Source: JAWLGJ01 sp041685145 (GTDB taxonomy: Bacteria; Pseudomonadota; Alphaproteobacteria; Rhodospirillales; Magnetospirillaceae). Taken from it: DNA of 19,168 nucleotides. Both the position numbers and the translations under genes were made by a program. Under the pieces are notes generated by a model. It saw nothing but the letters and a program-made list of their open reading frames with translations. It was not told the origin of the DNA and ran no database searches. Location of the stretch: NCBI GenBank assembly GCA_041685145.1, contig JAWLGJ010000051.1:1-19168 (forward strand), in the 5' to 3' direction. Below, piece after piece: positions 8,714 through 14,519 of this stretch (the first letter of the stretch is position 1; each line of letters begins with the position of its first letter).

Positions 8714-10126
8714 ATGGCGGTGCGGCAGCCGGCGGTGGCCGGCATCTTCTATCCCCAGCAGCCGGCGCGGCTGCGGGCGGCGGTCGACGACCTGCTGGCG
8801 ACGGCGGCGGCGACGGCGCACGGGCCGGTGCCGAAGGCGATCGTAGCCCCGCACGCCGGCTATCCCTATTCCGGGGCGGTCGCGGCCAGCGCCTATGCGC
8901 GGCTGGCGCCGGCGCGGGGGCGGCTGCGGCGGGTGGTGCTGATCGGTCCGTCGCACCGGGTGCCCTTCCGGGGCATCGCCGCCACCGATGTCGATGCGCT
9001 CGCCACCCCCCTGGGCAATCTGCCCGTGGACCGGGCGGCGGTGGCGCGGGCGCGGCGCCTGCCCGGCGTCGGCCTGCTGGAGGCGGCGCATGTCGACGAA
9101 CACGGCCTGGAGGTGCATTTGCCCTTCCTGCAGCGAGCGGTGGGCGAGGTCGTCGTCGTGCCGCTGGTGGTCGGCGACGCCGACGCCGGCACGGTGGCCG
9201 CGGTGCTGGACGAACTGTGGGGCGGGCCTGAAACCGCCATCGTCATCAGTTCCGATCTCAGCCATTTCCTGGACTATGACCGCGCCCGCCAACTCGACGC
9301 CGCCACCGCGCGGGCCATCGAGAGGCTGGAGCCGGACCGCATCGCCCCCGACCAGGCCTGCGGCGGGATGCCGCTGCGCGGCCTGCTGACGCTGGCGGCG
9401 CGGCGCGGCCTGCGGGTGCAGCGCCTGGACCTGCGCAACTCCGGCGACACCGCCGGGCGGCGCGACTCGGTGGTCGGCTACGGCGCCTGGGCGTTCTTCG
9501 AGACCGAGGACGCCGTCAACGCCACCGAGGACGAGGCGGCGGCGATTCGCGCCCACGACGACGCCATCCGGCGCCTGGCCCGCGAATCGATCCGGGGCGG
9601 GCTCGGCGGCGATGCGGCGGGGATGCCGCCCGCCCACCGCCTGCCGCCGCCGCTGTCCCACCCCGGCGCCAGCTTCGTGACCCTGAAGACCGACGGCGAA
9701 TTGCGCGGCTGCATCGGCAGCCCGCGGGCGGTGCGCCCGTTGGCGGCGGACATCGCCGACAACGCCTTCCGAGCCGCCTTCCGTGACCCGCGCTTTCCGC
9801 CACTGGCGGCGTGGGAGGCCCCGGCGACAACCTTCTCCGTCGCCGTTCTCACCCCGCCCCGCCCCGTCGCCGCCGCCGACGAGGAGGAACTGCTGCGGGC
9901 GCTGCGGCCGGGGGTGGATGGTCTGATCATCGCCGGCGGCGCAAACCGGGCGCTGTTCCTCCCGGCGGTGTGGAACACCCTCCCCGACCCCGACCGGTTC
10001 CTGGCGCATCTGAAGCTGAAGGCGGGCCTTGACCCCCGCGTTCCCGCGACAGGATTGCGCGCGGAACGCTTCGAAAGCATCGACATCGACGGCGGGCGCC
10101 TCATGGAGGCCGAGGAAGCCGTCTGA
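8714..10126 (+). CDS. amrB-amrA: AmmeMemoRadiSam proteins B and A fused: Memo domain plus AMMECR1 domain
   Basis: A 470-residue fusion. The N-terminal Memo domain (about 1-265, extradiol-dioxygenase-like fold) begins VRQPAVAGIFYP. It keeps the metal-site residues known from human MEMO1: His47 in APHAGYPYSG, His81 in GPSHRVPF, Asp181 and His184 in SSDLSHF, and Cys216 in ACGGMPLRGLL. A short linker (about 266-285) leads to an AMMECR1 domain (about 286-465) with the signature LRGCIGS at 330-336, then DIADNAFRAAFRDPRFPPL and VWNTLPDPDRFLAHLKLKAGL. Elsewhere the two domains are often separate proteins. Their bacterial function is not established; human MEMO1 binds iron or copper. The divergent radical SAM gene completes the three-part system. 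The 3' end faces the DUF1489 gene 14 bp away. Confidence 0.94.
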   Translation: MAVRQPAVAGIFYPQQPARLRAAVDDLLATAAATAHGPVPKAIVAPHAGYPYSGAVAASAYARLAPARGRLRRVVLIGPSHRVPFRGIAATDVDALATPLGNLPVDRAAVARARRLPGVGLLEAAHVDEHGLEVHLPFLQRAVGEVVVVPLVVGDADAGTVAAVLDELWGGPETAIVISSDLSHFLDYDRARQLDAATARAIERLEPDRIAPDQACGGMPLRGLLTLAARRGLRVQRLDLRNSGDTAGRRDSVVGYGAWAFFETEDAVNATEDEAAAIRAHDDAIRRLARESIRGGLGGDAAGMPPAHRLPPPLSHPGASFVTLKTDGELRGCIGSPRAVRPLAADIADNAFRAAFRDPRFPPLAAWEAPATTFSVAVLTPPRPVAAADEEELLRALRPGVDGLIIAGGANRALFLPAVWNTLPDPDRFLAHLKLKAGLDPRVPATGLRAERFESIDIDGGRLMEAEEAV

Positions 10127-10140
10127 ACGCAGGCGCGGCG

Positions 10141-10560
10141 CTAGATCAGCCCCAGGCGGCGCAGTTCGGCGGCCATTTCCGGCGGCGGCTCGTCGTCGGC
10201 GCCGGCCCATTCGCGGCGGTCGGGCGGAGCGTCGGCGGCGGCCAGGTATCGCCAGCCCTGGAAGGCTCGCTGCGGGCGCCGCTCGACCTCGACCAGATCG
10301 GCGTCGAGCAGCAGGCGGCAGCGGCGCCGGCCCTCCGCGTCAAGCTCGGCGCGAATGTCCAGAAGCCGCTGGCGCGCGGAGACCAGACCGCGCAACACCC
10401 AATAGATCGACCCGCCGTCCAGCAGCGCCGCCGCCCGCGCCGGCACCATGCGCGTGAGGTGGAAAACCTCGCCATGCTCCTGGCGGCGGCGCGTCTGGAT
10501 GCGCCGCAGATGCGCGACGTCCTCGACACCGACCGCCAGTTTGATGAGATGCAGGGTCAT
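10141..10560 (-). CDS. DUF1489 family protein
   Basis: A 139-residue protein that matches by eye the DUF1489 family common in alphaproteobacteria: MTLHLIKLAVGV at the start, then HLTRMVPARAAALLDGGSIYWVLRGLVSARQRLLDIR, a RCRLLLDADLV strand and the PQRAFQGWRYLAAADAPPD block. There is no signal peptide or membrane segment, so it is cytosolic. The function is unknown family-wide. The start ATG 10560 follows GGACGG by a few bases; the frame is open further upstream, but that part lies inside the neighbouring gene's end and lacks family character. It begins 10 bp after the beta-CASP gene stops, so the two are probably co-transcribed. Confidence 0.88.
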   Translation of the reverse strand: MTLHLIKLAVGVEDVAHLRRIQTRRRQEHGEVFHLTRMVPARAAALLDGGSIYWVLRGLVSARQRLLDIRAELDAEGRRRCRLLLDADLVEVERRPQRAFQGWRYLAAADAPPDRREWAGADDEPPPEMAAELRRLGLI

Positions 10561-10570
10561 CGCCGTCCGT

Positions 10571-11932
10571 TCACGCCTCGAAGGCAACCGTCTCGCCGTG
10601 TTCGGGCACGTCGACGCGCCAGTCAAGCTCGTTCTCGATGCGGAAGCGCAGCGTGTCCGCCGCCTCGGGCTCGCCGTGGGTGACGAAGGTCCGCGCGGGC
10701 GGCGCCGCGAAGTGGCCCAGCCACGCCATGATCTCGTCGGCGTCGGCATGGGCGGAAAGCATGTCGAGGCGCGCCACCTCGGCGCGAATGGGCACCCAGC
10801 CGCCGTGAATCTTCACACGCTCGGCGCCCTCGGCGATGCTCGCCCCGCGCGTGCCGCCGGCCTGGAAGCCCGAGATGACGATCGTGTTGCGCGGGTCGGG
10901 CGCGAAGCTCTTGAGGTGATGCAGCACCCGGCCGCCGGTGGCCATGCCGCTGGCCGACAGCAGGATCTTGGGCATGGTGTTGCCGCTCAGCGCCGCCGAC
11001 TCCTCGGCGTCCCGGACATAGCGCACCATGCCATCGATGGCGCGGCAATCGGCGGCGCTGAGCCGGTGGTCGGCGACGTGGTTGCAGAAGATGGTGCTGG
11101 CCTCGATGGCCATCGGGCTGTCGAGCAGCACCGGCATCGCCGGAATGCGGCCCGCCCGGCGCAGGCGCCACAGGTGATAGAGCAGCGACTGCGTGCGCCC
11201 GACCGCGAAGGCGGGGATGAGAACGGTGCCGCCCCGCGCCGCCGTGCGCGTCACGACGTCGGCCAGCGCCTCCTCGGGGTCGCCGGCGACGTGGCGGCGG
11301 TTGCCGTAGGTGGACTCCACCACCAGGACGTCGGCCTCGCGCACCGGCGCCGGATCATGCATGGTGGCGCTGTTCGCGCGCCCCAGATCGCCACTGAACA
11401 CCAGCCGCAGCCCACCCAGCCGCAACTCGACGATGGCCGCGCCCAGGATGTGCCCGGCGCGGCGGAAGCGCACCCGCCCGCCGCCCGGCAGCGGCCGCTC
11501 GTCGTCGAAAGGCTGCGGCCGAAAGCTCGCCAGGCAGCGTTCGGCGTCGGCGCGGGTATAAAGCGGCAGCGCCGGATGATGCTTGGAGAAGCCGTGGCGG
11601 TTGGCGAACTCGGCGTCCTTTTCCTGCAGGAAGCCGCTGTCGGGCAGCAGCACGCCGCACAGGTCGCGGGTGGATTCGGTGCACAGCACCGGCCCCGAAA
11701 AACCGTTGCGCACCAACAGCGGAATATAGCCGGAATGATCGATATGGGCGTGGGTCAGCACCACCGCGTCGATGCCGGCGGGGTCCACCGGCAGCGGCGC
11801 CCAATTGCGCCGGCGCAGTTGCTTGAAACCCTGGAACAGGCCGCAATCGACCATGATGCGGGCGCCGTCCGTCTCCAGCAGGTATTTCGAGCCGGTGACG
11901 GTGCCGGCGGCGCCGAGGAAGGATAGACGCAC
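10571..11932 (-). CDS. Beta-CASP metallo-beta-lactamase-fold ribonuclease-like protein
   Basis: A 453-residue MBL-fold protein of the CPSF73/Ysh1-like type, predicted zinc-dependent RNase. Motif 2 is HAHIDH at 61-66, motif 3 is AGHILGAA (His161) and motif 4 is FSGDLGR (Asp182). A beta-CASP insert follows (VVESTYGNRRH, PAFAVGRTQSLLYHLWRL, LLSASGMATGGRVLHHL). The C-terminal KIHGGWVPIRAEVARLDMLSAHAD block and VTHGE complete the active site. It starts with GTG at 11932 after a G-run; the sequence MRLSFLGAAGTVTGS is the normal family beginning, which supports GTG. No KH or other RNA-binding domain is present. It precedes the DUF1489 gene. RNA is the likely substrate, but which RNA cannot be told. 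Confidence 0.93.
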   Translation of the reverse strand: MRLSFLGAAGTVTGSKYLLETDGARIMVDCGLFQGFKQLRRRNWAPLPVDPAGIDAVVLTHAHIDHSGYIPLLVRNGFSGPVLCTESTRDLCGVLLPDSGFLQEKDAEFANRHGFSKHHPALPLYTRADAERCLASFRPQPFDDERPLPGGGRVRFRRAGHILGAAIVELRLGGLRLVFSGDLGRANSATMHDPAPVREADVLVVESTYGNRRHVAGDPEEALADVVTRTAARGGTVLIPAFAVGRTQSLLYHLWRLRRAGRIPAMPVLLDSPMAIEASTIFCNHVADHRLSAADCRAIDGMVRYVRDAEESAALSGNTMPKILLSASGMATGGRVLHHLKSFAPDPRNTIVISGFQAGGTRGASIAEGAERVKIHGGWVPIRAEVARLDMLSAHADADEIMAWLGHFAAPPARTFVTHGEPEAADTLRFRIENELDWRVDVPEHGETVAFEA

Positions 11933-12001
11933 GGAAAGCCCCCCAAGGATGGCGAAGGCCGCCAGTCTAGAGGCTTGGCGGGCGCGCGGGAAGGCACCTG
12001 T

Positions 12002-12027
12002 GGCGGCGACGCCGCAGCGCCGCCGCC
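12002..12027 (-). terminator. Possible GC hairpin after the MBL-fold gene
   Basis: The arms GGCGGCG and CGCCGCC can pair across a GC-rich loop, starting about 10 bases after the minus-strand stop at 12038. No T-run follows, so an intrinsic terminator is doubtful. GC-rich repeats of this kind are also expected by chance here. Confidence 0.25.
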
Positions 12028-12037
12028 CGGTGTCGCT

Positions 12038-12799
12038 TCACGCCGCCGCCGGGGTGGCGCTCGCCGCTTCCCGCGCCGCGGCGAGGTTCTCCAACAGCAC
12101 CTGGACCATGCCCGTGGCGGGCGGCAGGTGGGCGCCGAGCACGGCATCCGGCGCCAACGCCCGCACCTGCTCCAGACGGCGGCGGAAGGCGCCGGCGCTG
12201 ACCATCCCCAGCCAGGGCGCGTCGATCTGCGCCCAGGTCACCTGCCCTTCCCGCAGTGCCTGGGGCGACAGCGCCGCCGCGTTCGACTCCGGCTGGGCGG
12301 TCACGGCACCGAAGCTGTCGGCGCTGAACAGGGCGCCGGTGCGGGTATCGAAAACGGCCGTGGTCTCGGGGGCGTCGAAGACCGGGGGCGCCACGCAGGT
12401 CAAGGCGCGGTCGCCGGCATCCAGGCTTTCGCCCGGCTCCACAAGCTCCGCCCCGTCGACGGGCAGTCCGGCCAGCATCATCTTGCCCATGCCGAGGAAC
12501 GTCGTCACCACCCGCGCCCGTGGCGCCGCCGCCAGAACCGGCGCCAGGTTGCCGATGTGGTCGAAATCGGCGTGGGTCAGCCAGATCCAGCGTAGATCGG
12601 CCGGGTCGATGACGGACGCCAGCGCGGCCAGAAAGTCGTCACGCAGCGCCGCCAGGCCGGTGTCGATCAGCACCGGTTGCGCGGCCCGCAGCACGAAGGC
12701 ATTGACCGGCAGCACCCCCAGCCCCGGCACGGGCAGGACGGAGGGAAGAATATCGACGTCGCGAGCCACGGCGTGCGGCTCCAACATGGTCGGGGACAT
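12038..12799 (-). CDS. Metallo-beta-lactamase-fold hydrolase, flavodiiron/ODP-like
   Basis: A 253-residue MBL-fold protein. Metal-ligand candidates are His76, Asp78, Asp80 and His81 (THADFDHIGN), Asp161 (LFSADSFG) and His224 (GAHLPP). The LFSADSFG block and overall spacing resemble the diiron domain of flavodiiron proteins and related oxygen-sensing ODP proteins, but no flavodoxin domain follows. Where flavodiiron proteins have a bridging His (HWP), this protein appears to have Asp142 (FDAPET). No signal peptide is present, so it is cytosolic. ATG 12799 has an excellent AAAGGAGG site 5 nt upstream. It is divergent from a TetR gene, and operator O1 lies just upstream of its ribosome site, so repression by that TetR is likely. 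The substrate is unknown. Confidence 0.88.
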   Translation of the reverse strand: MSPTMLEPHAVARDVDILPSVLPVPGLGVLPVNAFVLRAAQPVLIDTGLAALRDDFLAALASVIDPADLRWIWLTHADFDHIGNLAPVLAAAPRARVVTTFLGMGKMMLAGLPVDGAELVEPGESLDAGDRALTCVAPPVFDAPETTAVFDTRTGALFSADSFGAVTAQPESNAAALSPQALREGQVTWAQIDAPWLGMVSAGAFRRRLEQVRALAPDAVLGAHLPPATGMVQVLLENLAAAREAASATPAAA

Positions 12800-12804
12800 G
12801 ACGG

Positions 12805-12812
12805 CCTCCTTT
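12805..12812 (-). promoter_or_regulatory. Strong ribosome binding site of the MBL-fold gene
   Basis: AAAGGAGG on the minus strand, 5 nt before ATG 12799. It is among the best ribosome sites in the window and fixes the start. Confidence 0.8.
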
Positions 12813-12823
12813 CATCGTTTTCG

Positions 12824-12841
12824 ATAAACATCCGTGTTCAC
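12824..12841. promoter_or_regulatory. TetR operator O1 (MBL-gene side)
   Basis: ATAAACA-TCCG-TGTTCAC is an imperfect dyad with the same 7-4-7 layout as operator O2; its left arm is identical to that of O2, and 5 of 7 right-arm bases match. It lies 12 bp upstream of the MBL-gene ribosome site, where binding would block its promoter. The flanks extend the match to O2 further: TTTCGATAAACAT (12819-12831) is the exact reverse complement of 12899-12911. Confidence 0.65.
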
Positions 12842-12874
12842 TGTGGGCGCGACGCTACGCGCGGCGCGGCGGAC

Positions 12875-12903
12875 TTGTCAACGGCAAAATAAACAGTTAT
12901 GTT
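12875..12903 (+). promoter_or_regulatory. Candidate tetR promoter
   Basis: TTGTCA (12875-12880; 5 of 6 to consensus), a 17-bp spacer and TATGTT (12898-12903; 4 of 6). Transcription would start near 12910-12911, at the ATG used here for tetR, implying a leaderless message. Operator O2 covers the -10. Confidence 0.45.
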
Positions 12904-12906
12904 TAT
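12889..12906. promoter_or_regulatory. TetR operator O2 (tetR side)
   Basis: ATAAACA-GTTA-TGTTTAT is a perfect 7-bp dyad with a 4-bp spacer. Layout and size fit TetR-family operators. It overlaps the candidate tetR -10 and the upstream ATG 12899, so it should mediate autorepression. Confidence 0.7.
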
Positions 12907-12910
12907 CGAA

Positions 12911-13513
12911 ATGGAGACGCGCACCTACACCCTTCGGCGCCGCGCCGAGCGCCAGCAGCACACGCGGGAGCGAATCGTCGCCGCGACGATGGCGCTGCAC
13001 GAGGAACTGGGCCCCCGCAAGGCCACCATCAGCGCCATCGCCGAACGCGCCGGCGTTCAGCGGCTGACGGTCTACCGTCATTTCCCCGACGAGACGGCCC
13101 TGTTCCAGGCCTGCACGACCCGCTGGCTGGAACTGAACCCGCCGCCGCAACCAGAGGCCTGGCAGCACGAGGCCGACGCCTGGCCCCGCCTGCACACGGC
13201 CCTCCTGGCCTTTTACCGCTATTACCGCGGCACCGAGCGGATGTGGGCCGTCAGCCACCGTGATGCCGAAGACGTGCCGGCCCTCCAGGCGCCGATGACG
13301 CGGTTCGAGGCCCATCTCGACGAGGTGCGCGACGGCCTGCTGGCCGGGCTGCCGCTGGCCGCCCCCGACCCCCGCATCGCGGCGACGCTGGGCCACGCCC
13401 TGCGCTTCGGCACCTGGCAGTCACTGGACCGCCAGGGCCTGGAAGACGCGGGCATGGCCGAACTGGTGCTGCGCTGGCTGCGCTGTCTCGCCAGCGACTC
13501 CGAAGGCCGGTAG
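12911..13513 (+). CDS. TetR/AcrR family transcriptional regulator
   Basis: A 200-residue TetR-type repressor. The N-terminal DNA-binding domain (about 12-62) has the helix-turn-helix ATISAIAERAGVQRLTVYRHFPDETALFQA. The ligand/dimer domain follows, with aromatic and charged patches (LLAFYRYYRGTERMW) and no family-specific motif I can name. Two starts are possible: ATG 12899 (adds MFIE) and ATG 12911. I prefer 12911 because 12899 lies inside a perfect operator dyad and a probable -10; neither start has a ribosome site. It is divergent from the MBL-fold gene, which is its likely target. Its end is 5 bp from the convergent msrA. The inducer is unknown. Confidence 0.88.
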   Translation: METRTYTLRRRAERQQHTRERIVAATMALHEELGPRKATISAIAERAGVQRLTVYRHFPDETALFQACTTRWLELNPPPQPEAWQHEADAWPRLHTALLAFYRYYRGTERMWAVSHRDAEDVPALQAPMTRFEAHLDEVRDGLLAGLPLAAPDPRIAATLGHALRFGTWQSLDRQGLEDAGMAELVLRWLRCLASDSEGR

Positions 13514-13518
13514 AGAGG

Positions 13519-14130
13519 TCAGTCCGCCAACGCCAGGGCCGGGGCGTCGCCCCAGACCTCGGCCAGGCGGGCGTCGCGGCCGCAGAGATAGCGATAGACT
13601 TTATAGCGCAGCGGGTTGGTCTGGTAGTAATCCTGGTGGTAGTCCTCGGCCGCCCAGAAACGCTCGGCCGGCAGGATTTCGGTTACCACCGGCGCATCCA
13701 GCATTTCCGTTACCCGCCGCTTCGACTCCTCGGCCAGGCGGCGCTGGTCGGCGTCGCGCCAGAATATGGCGGCGCGGTATTGATCGCCTCGGTCGCAGAA
13801 CTGCCCGCCGGCGTCGTGCGGGTCGACATTGGGCCAGTAAACCTCCAGCAGCTCGGCATAGCCGACGCGGCGGGGATCGTAGACCACCCGCACCGCCTCG
13901 TAATGGCCGGTGCCGCCGCCGGAGACCTGCTCATAGCTGGGGTCCGGCACCGACCCACCGGTATAACCCGAGGTCGTCGACACCACCCCGTCGAGGGCGT
14001 CGAAGGGCGGCTCCATGCACCAGAAGCAGCCGCCGGCAAAGATGGCCTCGGCCATGCCTTCCTCGGCGGCATGGGCGGCCCCGGCCGACAGCGTGGCGGC
14101 GGTGAAAATGGCCGTCAGCAAACGTCGCAT
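13519..14130 (-). CDS. msrA: Exported peptide methionine sulfoxide reductase MsrA
   Basis: Reduces the S-epimer of methionine sulfoxide in proteins. The 203 residues start with a signal peptide (MRRLLTAIFTAATLSAGAAHA, cleavage likely near residue 21), placing the enzyme in the periplasm. The catalytic motif is GGCFWCME with Cys35 as the nucleophile; a second Cys at 38 gives a CxxC-like arrangement. Further Cys lie in GGQFCDRGDQYR and YLCGRD and may resolve the disulfide. Other family blocks are GYTGGSVPDPSYEQVSGGGTGHYEAVRVVYDP and DYHQDYYQTNPLRY. I chose ATG 14130 because it begins the signal peptide; the frame is open up to 14196. No msrB is visible beside it. It may be transcribed with the 5-oxoprolinase unit 93 bp upstream. 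Confidence 0.93.
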   Translation of the reverse strand: MRRLLTAIFTAATLSAGAAHAAEEGMAEAIFAGGCFWCMEPPFDALDGVVSTTSGYTGGSVPDPSYEQVSGGGTGHYEAVRVVYDPRRVGYAELLEVYWPNVDPHDAGGQFCDRGDQYRAAIFWRDADQRRLAEESKRRVTEMLDAPVVTEILPAERFWAAEDYHQDYYQTNPLRYKVYRYLCGRDARLAEVWGDAPALALAD

Positions 14131-14223
14131 CGCGCACTGTCCCACTGTGGCTACCGCTTGGAGATGGCGACGGACGCGGGCAACGAGAATGCACATTTGC
14201 GTGAGGAGAGCGCGGATACGGCG

Positions 14224-14502
14224 CTAGCGCGCCTCCACCGACCAGCCGTCGGGGCCGTCGCCGAGGCGAAAGACCACGCTCTCGGCCTCCCACAGGGACT
14301 TGTCGTCGATGTAGGACAGCACCGCGTGATACATCATCACCGTGCGCAGGACCGGATTGCCGGTGGCGCGGATGTCGGGAAGGAGTTCCTCGATGGGGCG
14401 CGGCGGAATCTGCGCCAGGGCGTCATAGACGGTGACGTCGGCGTCATCGCCGCCCACGGTGACGAATTCGTCGACGTCCTCGGCCACAAGATGAATCATC
14501 AT
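14224..14502 (-). CDS. Small acidic protein of unknown function, downstream of 5-oxoprolinase
   Basis: I do not recognise this 92-residue protein. It has no Cys, signal peptide or membrane segment. It is acidic at the N-terminus (MIHLVAEDVDEFVTVGGDDADVTVYDAL), then contains QIPPRPIEELLPDIRATGNP and a YHAVLSYIDDKSLWEAESVVFRL stretch with a mixed helix/strand look. The start is ATG 14502 or 14499 (two adjacent ATGs), with a GAGG about 9 nt upstream. It begins 17 bp after the 5-oxoprolinase stop on the same strand, so it is almost certainly in that operon. The coding call rests on that tight spacing, the ribosome site and the natural amino-acid mix; the longer open frame reaching 14838 is an overlap with the oxoprolinase gene. 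Confidence 0.68.
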   Translation of the reverse strand: MMIHLVAEDVDEFVTVGGDDADVTVYDALAQIPPRPIEELLPDIRATGNPVLRTVMMYHAVLSYIDDKSLWEAESVVFRLGDGPDGWSVEAR

Positions 14503-14519
14503 GAAATCTGCCTCGCTGT

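Noticed and set aside
8207..10210. A 667-codon minus-strand frame opposite the Memo-AMMECR1 gene
   Set aside because: It covers two real genes in the wrong frame and is Arg/Gly/Gln-rich without recognisable domains.
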